NCBI GenBank assembly: GCA_002787615.1 | Contig: PCXJ01000088.1 | Location: forward strand, 1-6,779 | Origin: Alphaproteobacteria bacterium CG11_big_fil_rev_8_21_14_0_20_44_7 | GTDB lineage: Bacteria > Pseudomonadota > Alphaproteobacteria > Rickettsiales > 21-14-0-20-44-7 | Direction: 5' to 3' | DNA: 6,779 bases | Part shown: positions 6,090 to 6,779 of the stretch, one piece after another | Numbering within the stretch: the stretch's first letter is position 1 | How the letters are laid out: each line of letters begins with the position of its first letter | Program-made: the position numbers and the translations under genes | Notes under the pieces: generated by a model | Seen by the model: only the letters and a program-made list of their open reading frames with translations | What the model was told of the DNA's origin: nothing | Database searches by the model: none

Positions 6090-6106
6090 CTCATCTGCCA
6101 TATATT
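6079..6106 (+). promoter_or_regulatory. possible leaderless promoter of ligA
   Basis: TTGCTT (6079-6084), a 16-nt spacer and TATATT (6101-6106) precede the ligA ATG (6113) by 6 nt. No Shine-Dalgarno is present between 6090 and 6112. The predicted transcription start coincides with the start codon, the same arrangement as at the formyltransferase gene. Confidence 0.45.
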
Positions 6107-6112
6107 GACAAT

Positions 6113-6779
6113 ATGCTTTTTGATAAATTTGAGCAAGCGCGGCAAGAACATTTTGAACTTTCGAAGCAAATTCGCGAGCATGATAAATTATATTACAGCG
6201 AAGATTCTCCGGCAATTTCCGATGCAGAATATGATGAATTACGCCAAAAATTAGAAGCAATTGAGCGTGAATTTCCGGAATTGACAAATGCTAATTCCCC
6301 CACCCAGAAAGTTGGAACATCCCCATCACGCAGATTCGGCAAAGTCAAGCATAGCAACCCGATGCTCTCAATCGGCAATGCTTTTTCGGAAGAAGATGTT
6401 ATTGATTTTATTGAGCGCGTGCGGAGATTTTTGGGACTGGATGAAAACGAAATTGTTGAAATTTTCGCTGAGCCGAAAATTGACGGGCTTTCATTTACCG
6501 CGCGTTATGAAAATGGAAAATTTGTGCAAGGCGCAACGCGGGGGGACGGCACAACCGGCGAGGATATTACTGAAAATCTGCGTACTATAAAAACTCTGCC
6601 ACAAGAAATAAATTATGCCGAAACGCTGGAAATTCGCGGTGAAGTTTATATGACGCATGAGGATTTCCGTAAGCTAAATGCCGAAAATGACGGGAAATTC
6701 GCCAATCCGCGCAATGCCGCCGCCGGAAGTTTGCGCCAACTGGATGCGGAAATCACCGCTGCCAGAAATTTGAATTATT
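6113..6779 (+). CDS. ligA: NAD-dependent DNA ligase LigA, N-terminal 222 residues, cut by window edge
   Basis: Essential replication and repair enzyme that seals nicks using NAD+, first adenylating its own lysine. Only 222 of roughly 670-700 residues are visible, and the frame is open at the right edge. Domain Ia is complete, with REHDKLYYSEDSPAISDAEYD (about 21-41) and the NMN-binding pattern, then SPTQKVG (62-68) and NPMLSIGNAFSEEDV (82-96). The adenylation domain shows the catalytic KIDG (Lys122) inside AEPKIDGLS (119-127), ATRGDGTTGEDIT (141-153), EIRGEV (173-178) and NPRNAAAGSLRQLD (198-211). It starts 37 bp after the formyltransferase stop; the ATG at 6113 gives the normal short N-terminus before domain Ia. 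No ribosome binding site is present and a -10-like TATATT ends 6 nt upstream. The motif wording resembles alphaproteobacterial LigA. It marks the change from accessory to housekeeping DNA. Confidence 0.97.
   Translation, partial: MLFDKFEQARQEHFELSKQIREHDKLYYSEDSPAISDAEYDELRQKLEAIEREFPELTNANSPTQKVGTSPSRRFGKVKHSNPMLSIGNAFSEEDVIDFIERVRRFLGLDENEIVEIFAEPKIDGLSFTARYENGKFVQGATRGDGTTGEDITENLRTIKTLPQEINYAETLEIRGEVYMTHEDFRKLNAENDGKFANPRNAAAGSLRQLDAEITAARNLNY

Noticed and set aside
6288..6590. Plus-strand 100-residue frame inside ligA
   Set aside because: It is in the wrong frame; the ligA frame across the same bases carries KIDG and ATRGDG motifs.

Overview
This window most likely comes from an AT-leaning alphaproteobacterium. 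The evidence is the overall style of the partial DNA ligase LigA at the right edge, whose adenylation-domain motifs and RRFLGL stretch look alphaproteobacterial to me from memory, together with the TPP-dependent E1 proteins. This assignment is an inference without a database search. TGA is used as a stop and TGG as Trp, so the standard bacterial code applies. Six protein genes fill almost the whole window. I see no RNA genes, insertion sequences or CRISPR arrays.

Layout, left to right. (1) Positions 1-548, minus strand: the N-terminal part of GDP-L-fucose synthase (fcl), cut by the window edge. (2) Positions 577-2593, plus strand, divergent from fcl across only 28 bp: a translationally coupled pair of thiamine-diphosphate E1 alpha and E1 beta subunits, with no E2 or E3 gene beside them. 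(3) Positions 2629-5012, minus strand: a two-gene unit made of a ZnT9-like cation diffusion facilitator followed by a polytopic GT-C/family-39-like glycosyltransferase. (4) A 172-bp divergent intergenic region with a strong extended -10 element and an imperfect palindrome. (5) Positions 5185-6075, plus strand: a 10-formyl-tetrahydrofolate-type formyltransferase. (6) Positions 6113-6779, plus strand: the start of ligA, cut by the right edge.

Functional reading. Fcl makes GDP-L-fucose, the glycosyltransferase resembles enzymes that use polyprenyl-linked sugars, and formyltransferases of this shape often N-formylate amino sugars. The left and middle parts therefore look like the edge of a surface-polysaccharide or glycan-modification locus, abutting a housekeeping gene (ligA). 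The E1 alpha/beta pair resembles the subgroup found next to nucleotide-sugar genes rather than a central pyruvate dehydrogenase, so it may transfer or join a two-carbon (or larger) acyl unit in sugar biosynthesis. That role is a hypothesis.

Regulation. Several genes (formyltransferase, ligA, possibly fcl) have a -10-like hexamer only 5-7 nt before the start codon and no Shine-Dalgarno sequence, which points to leaderless transcripts. Internal operon genes (E1 beta, glycosyltransferase) do have Shine-Dalgarno sequences.
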